Below, one piece after another: positions 60,584 to 64,000 of a DNA stretch of 64,000 nucleotides. Every line of letters starts with the position of its first letter. The stretch's first letter is position 1. The notes under the pieces were generated by a model. The model worked only from the letters and a program-made list of their open reading frames with translations, was not told where the DNA came from and searched no databases. A program made the position numbers and the translations under genes. Source of the stretch: Flavobacterium sp. N502536 (GTDB taxonomy: Bacteria > Bacteroidota > Bacteroidia > Flavobacteriales > Flavobacteriaceae); NCBI RefSeq assembly GCF_025947345.1, contig NZ_CP110011.1, forward strand, positions 868,001-932,000. The letters run 5' to 3'.

Positions 60584-61198
60584 ATGTACACACCAGACTT
60601 ATACAAAAACGAAGACCCGGAATCGATCCGAACTTTTTTGAAAGAAAACAGTTTTGGCATCCTGATCAATCAGACGCACGGAAAATTATGTGCGACACAT
60701 ATTCCGATTGAGCTGGAAGTGAATTCAGACGGAAAAGAGATTTTACAGGGTCATCTTTCCAAACTCAATCCGCAAGCCGAAGGTTTTGCCGAAAACGATC
60801 AGGTTCTGGCTGTATTTACAGGTCCGCACAGCTACATTTCATCGTCCTGGTACGATCACGAAAATGTTCCAACCTGGAATTATATCGCTGTACATGTTTA
60901 CGGCCGAATTAAAATTGTCGACGAAGCTACCTCAATCGAGCAACTTAAAAAATTAGTCGACAAATACGAAGTCAATTCCAAAAATCCCGTTCGTGTGGAA
61001 GATTTATCAGCGCGAACCATGCGTGAAGCCAGAGGTATTTTTGGCTTCGAAATTGAAATCGACGAAATTCAGGCTACCAAAAAACTCTCTCAGAACAGGG
61101 ACGATCACAATTATAAAAACATAATTTCGGAGTTAGAAAAAACCGAAAACCCTCAGGCTATTGCTGTTGCGAAAGAAATGGCAAAATGCCGAAAGTAA
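60584..61198 (+). CDS. PaiB-family FMN-binding protein
   Basis: This 204-residue protein shows the PaiB pattern: MYTPDLYKNEDPESIRTFLKENSFGILI, ATHIPIELE, HLSKLNPQAEGF and the FMN-binding FTGPHSYISSSWYDHENVPTWNYIAVHVYGRIKI. The end (SARTMREARGIFGFEIEIDEIQATKKLSQNR, VAKEMAKCRK) is also typical. Family members are described as negative regulators of protease and sporulation genes in Bacillus, but most are probably small flavin enzymes. I infer a flavoprotein of unknown substrate. Confidence 0.9.
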   Translation: MYTPDLYKNEDPESIRTFLKENSFGILINQTHGKLCATHIPIELEVNSDGKEILQGHLSKLNPQAEGFAENDQVLAVFTGPHSYISSSWYDHENVPTWNYIAVHVYGRIKIVDEATSIEQLKKLVDKYEVNSKNPVRVEDLSARTMREARGIFGFEIEIDEIQATKKLSQNRDDHNYKNIISELEKTENPQAIAVAKEMAKCRK

Positions 61199-61213
61199 AT
61201 TCATTTTAACCAT

Positions 61214-61242
61214 TGAAAATTACGATTTCATGAGTACATTTG
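61214..61242 (+). promoter_or_regulatory. Promoter of the glycosyltransferase-sigma factor unit
   Basis: TTG (61214-61216), an 18-base spacer and TACATTTG (61235-61242) give a complete Bacteroidota -33/-7 pair, 40 bases before the ATG at 61282. Confidence 0.65.
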
Positions 61243-61281
61243 CACTCGCAAGATTCAGAAATTAAAAGACATTAAAATCAG

Positions 61282-62388
61282 ATGCTTATAACTTTATTTT
61301 ACTTCTTTATTGCTATTGTTTTCATTCAGATTTTCTACTATTTAGGAATTTTTGGAAAGTTTGCTTTCGGCAAACCACAAGAAATAACACCGAAAAAAAT
61401 TCCGGTATCCGTTATTGTCTGTGCAAAAAATGAAGAAGAAAATGTTAAGAAATTCATCCCCCTGCTTGCAGAACAAAACTATCCTGATTTTGAAATTGTT
61501 TTAATCGACGATGCCTCAAGCGATGAAACTCTTGAAGTATTTGAAGAATTCGAAAAGCAGTACAACAATATTCGTCTGGTTAAAGTACAAAACAATGAAG
61601 CTTTCTGGGGAAATAAGAAATACGCCCTGACTTTAGGAATCAAAGCCTCCAAAAAAGAGTACCTGTTATTTACCGATGCCGATTGTTACCCCACTTCAAC
61701 AGAATGGATCACAGCAATGACTTCACAATTCACGATGAACCGAACGATTGTTTTGGGTTATGGCGGTTATGAAAAAATTGAGCGCTCTTTATTAAACAAA
61801 ATCATTCGTTTTGAAACCGTTTTAACAGCGGTTCAATATTTTTCATGGGCTAAACTAGGACTTCCTTATATGGGTGTAGGACGAAACTTAGCGTATAAAA
61901 AGGAAGAATTTTTTAATGTAAATGGGTTCATCGAGCACATTCAGATTCGTTCAGGCGATGATGATTTATTTATCAATCAGGCAGCAAACAAAAACAATAC
62001 AACCATTGCGTACACGCCTGAAAGCTTTACCTACTCTAAACCGAAAGAAACTTACAAAGAGTGGTTCACCCAAAAAAGAAGACATATTTCTACTGCAGAA
62101 CATTACAAATCTTTTGACAAGATGCAATTGGGACTATTTTTTGTCTCACAATTGTTTTTCTTTTTGGCAGCAATCTTATTATTAGCATTTCAGTTTCAAT
62201 GGATCGCTGTGCTCGCTATTTTAGCGACACGTTACACTGTAGCATGGACCGTTATAGGATTTTCTGCGGGTAAACTAAAAGAAAATGACTTAAAAGTTTG
62301 GTTTCCTGTTGTCGAAATCATACTTATATTCACACAAATTAATATCTTTATAACTAATATCTTTTCAAAACCGGTATATTGGAAATAA
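61282..62388 (+). CDS. Membrane-bound glycosyltransferase family 2 protein
   Basis: This 368-residue processive-type GT2 has an N-terminal membrane segment (ITLFYFFIAIVFIQIFYYLGIF) and a catalytic domain: PVSVIVCAKNEEENVKKFIPLL, IVLIDDASSDETLEVF, the metal-binding LLFTDADCYPTS, the acceptor motif RSGDDDLFINQ and FTQKRRHISTAEHY in place of the usual QxxRW. Two or three C-terminal membrane segments follow. It probably builds or exports a surface glycan. Its last 10 bases overlap the sigma factor gene, so the two are co-transcribed. Confidence 0.92.
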   Translation: MLITLFYFFIAIVFIQIFYYLGIFGKFAFGKPQEITPKKIPVSVIVCAKNEEENVKKFIPLLAEQNYPDFEIVLIDDASSDETLEVFEEFEKQYNNIRLVKVQNNEAFWGNKKYALTLGIKASKKEYLLFTDADCYPTSTEWITAMTSQFTMNRTIVLGYGGYEKIERSLLNKIIRFETVLTAVQYFSWAKLGLPYMGVGRNLAYKKEEFFNVNGFIEHIQIRSGDDDLFINQAANKNNTTIAYTPESFTYSKPKETYKEWFTQKRRHISTAEHYKSFDKMQLGLFFVSQLFFFLAAILLLAFQFQWIAVLAILATRYTVAWTVIGFSAGKLKENDLKVWFPVVEIILIFTQINIFITNIFSKPVYWK

Positions 62389-62930
62389 ATTCTAAAATAG
62401 AAAAAGCTAAAAAAGGCGATCAGATCGCCTTTACTTTTTTATTAGATTATTTCTGGAACGAAGTGTACGGCTTTATGCTAAAGCGTACCGAGAATGAAAC
62501 TATTGCTGAAGATATTACGATCGAAACCTTCTCTAAAGCTTTTGACAAAATAGCCAGTTACAATCCCGAATTTCAATTCAACACCTGGTTAATTGCTATT
62601 GCAAAAAACGTTTATATTGATTTGTTACGTAAAAAGAAAACCAGTCTTTTTATAGAAATCACAGACAACGAAGACCAACAGGCCTACAACATTGCCGACC
62701 CTACTCCCTCTGCCGAAGATGCTTTAATTAAAGAACAAAATCTTTCGCGCTTACTTCAATGCATCAAAGAATTAAAACCTCACTACCAGGAGGTCATTCA
62801 ATTGCGTTACTTTCAGGAAATGACTTATCAGGAAATAGCCCTGAAAATCAACGAGCCTTTAAGCAACGTGAAAGTAAAATTACTTCGCGCTAAAAAATTA
62901 CTAGCAGAAATCATCGAACGCAACAGATAA
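62379..62930 (+). CDS. ECF-type RNA polymerase sigma factor
   Basis: This 183-residue protein has the two ECF regions: sigma2 (DQIAFTFLLDYFWNEVYGFMLKRTENETIAEDITIETFSKAFDKI, FNTWLIAIAKNVYIDLLRKKK) and sigma4 (YQEVIQLRYFQEMTYQEIALKINEPLSNVKVKLLRAKKLL). The best start is a TTG at 62379, inside the end of the glycosyltransferase gene; no in-frame ATG lies before region 2. No anti-sigma gene follows, unlike classic pairs. It directs RNA polymerase to a small set of promoters; the signal is unknown. Confidence 0.9.
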   Translation: MEINSKIEKAKKGDQIAFTFLLDYFWNEVYGFMLKRTENETIAEDITIETFSKAFDKIASYNPEFQFNTWLIAIAKNVYIDLLRKKKTSLFIEITDNEDQQAYNIADPTPSAEDALIKEQNLSRLLQCIKELKPHYQEVIQLRYFQEMTYQEIALKINEPLSNVKVKLLRAKKLLAEIIERNR

Positions 62931-63085
62931 TTTATTATCTTTAGGTAAAGAATAAAATATCCATGTGTTTTTTCTTAAAAAACCTAATTATTCACATACT
63001 AAAACAACAACCTTTTCGTTGTTAGCTAAAACCAAAACCGTACTGCCTATGATTTAATGTTACTTAACCTTAAAATCCATAAATC

Positions 63086-63916
63086 ATGACTAAATCAAAC
63101 ATCTACGAAACCAATTGGACCGATCTTGTTTTCGAAAACAAGAACAAAGAGTACGGCGCGTATCAATTACGCCACGAGAGTTCAAAAAACTCAGTTACAG
63201 CGCTATTTATGGGATTGCTATTATTGGCAGGTCTGGGAAGTGCGTCGGTGTTGATTAATAAGTTTGGGGCACATGAGCCTGTAGAAACAGAACCAACCGT
63301 TCTTACTGATCCCTTAACACCTGTAGATCTAACTCCGATTCAGGTAAGAACTGAACCACCAGCTCCGGTTGTACCTCAACAAAGCGCAGCTACACCACCT
63401 GTTACCAGTACACAATTGGTAAATCCGGTTGTGACAGCTACGGCTCAGGCCACACCTGATGTTATTGCACCAAACACAGGCAATCATCCTGTAGTTGACA
63501 ATACGAATGCCGGAACAGGACCCGTTACTGCAAATCCTATCCCGGGAAATAATGGCGGCGGAGAAGTTGCGCCTTCAACAGGCACTACCAACACCCCGGT
63601 TAATCCCGTAAATTTAGACAAGCTACCAGAATTTCCGGGAGGAATGGCTAAGTTTTATTCATACGTAGGAAACAATTTCAACAAACCGGAATTGGATGCG
63701 GAAAGAACATTAAGAGTATATGTATCGTTTGTAATTGAAAAAGACGGTTCCATTACCGACATTATGGTAAAAAACGATCCAGGATACGGAATTGGTAAAG
63801 AAGCCATCAGAGTATTGAAATCATTAAAAACAAAATGGAGCCCTGGTATTTTAAACGGAAATCCCGTTAGAACTGCCTATAACCTCCCAATCACAATAAA
63901 AACGGAAGCAGAATAA
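63086..63916 (+). CDS. Energy transducer TonB
   Basis: This 276-residue protein begins with a cytoplasmic stretch conserved in Bacteroidota TonBs (WTDLVFENKNKEYGAYQLRHESSKN) and one membrane anchor (ALFMGLLLLAGLGSASVLI, ~40-58). A Pro/Thr/Val-rich periplasmic linker spans ~65-185. The C-terminal TonB domain (~190-276) reads LPEFPGGMAKFYSYVGNNFNKP, RVYVSFVIEKDGSITDIMVKNDPGYGIGKEAIRVLKSLKTKWSPGILNGNPVRTAYNLPITI. It passes proton-motive energy to outer-membrane receptors such as the SusC-type transporter in this window. No exbB/exbD lies beside it. Confidence 0.93.
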   Translation: MTKSNIYETNWTDLVFENKNKEYGAYQLRHESSKNSVTALFMGLLLLAGLGSASVLINKFGAHEPVETEPTVLTDPLTPVDLTPIQVRTEPPAPVVPQQSAATPPVTSTQLVNPVVTATAQATPDVIAPNTGNHPVVDNTNAGTGPVTANPIPGNNGGGEVAPSTGTTNTPVNPVNLDKLPEFPGGMAKFYSYVGNNFNKPELDAERTLRVYVSFVIEKDGSITDIMVKNDPGYGIGKEAIRVLKSLKTKWSPGILNGNPVRTAYNLPITIKTEAE

Positions 63917-63925
63917 TAAAAACGA

Positions 63926-63955
63926 AAAAGCAGAACTTAGGTTCTGCTTTTTTTA
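63926..63955 (+). terminator. Terminator of tonB
   Basis: aaaagcagaac and gttctgctttt form a perfect 11-bp stem with a TTAG loop and a T run, just after the tonB stop codon. Confidence 0.85.
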
Positions 63956-64000
63956 TGTCTTTTTTGAAACCGCTAAAAAAAACCTTTTTACACTACAGCA

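Noticed and set aside
56653..62388. A surface-polysaccharide gene cluster (two glycosyltransferases)
   Set aside because: The two genes lie 3.5 kb apart, are separated by murB and unrelated genes, and no polymerase, flippase or sugar-nucleotide genes are present.

Overview
The window looks like chromosomal DNA from a Flavobacterium-type member of the Bacteroidota. The evidence is AT-rich intergenic DNA, promoters of the TAnnTTTG (-7) kind, almost no Shine-Dalgarno sites, type IX secretion (T9SS) C-terminal sorting domains, a SusC/SusD pair, GIN-domain (DUF2807) proteins, a DUF5683 protein between parB and dapB, and a long signal peptidase I with an extra N-terminal membrane domain. There is no phage, plasmid, IS element or CRISPR array.

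Layout. 1-3.4 kb: the end of an AraC-type regulator, a multicopper oxidase with a CopB-like C-terminal part, and a tiny exported Lys/Cys peptide; together probably copper handling. 3.7-8.8 kb: a DUF4442 protein, a DUF4870 membrane protein, a probable structured RNA, then padR-pspC-GIN and a second GIN protein, probably an envelope-stress module. 9.2-14.2 kb: trxB, a secreted esterase-like hydrolase and a T9SS cargo protein. 14.46-15.94 kb: one intact tRNA-Pro(UGG) followed, in its direction of transcription, by eleven ~124-bp tandem units. Each unit carries the 3' part of that tRNA and its terminator, with a different anticodon-arm palindrome and no 5' acceptor strand. This is the strangest structure in the window. 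16-25.4 kb: DUF2339/DUF3999, then the housekeeping run parA-parB-DUF5683-dapB-lepB-wbqC; lepB carries a one-base frameshift. 25.6-28.3 kb: an S37-like secreted peptidase and a frameshifted M24 peptidase.

28.4-47 kb is a coherent catabolic locus. It holds a T9SS-secreted M43 metalloprotease, a SusC/SusD pair, a DPP IV-like S9 peptidase, an Xaa-Pro aminopeptidase, and all four enzymes that turn trans-4-hydroxy-L-proline into 2-oxoglutarate: epimerase, FAD-dependent D-hydroxyproline dehydrogenase, DapA-family deaminase and semialdehyde dehydrogenase. A divergent AraC-family regulator sits at the end. The promoters of the enzyme operon and of susC share a two-half-site operator (ATTACC repeats 21 bp apart, 23 of 28 positions identical) at the same distance from the -7 box. 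I infer a regulon for collagen or gelatin peptides.

47-64 kb is mostly housekeeping: a nuclease/phosphatase-like protein, two rhomboids, mutL, ribH, a TPR protein, recF, a rhodanese-thioredoxin lipoprotein, a DUF2461 protein, a glycosyltransferase, an exported aminotransferase, murB, a PaiB-like protein, a second glycosyltransferase, an ECF-like sigma factor and tonB.

Many intergenic gaps hold short-word repeats or long perfect hairpins that recur within the window. All functional calls rest on motifs read by eye and remembered family features; no database search was run.
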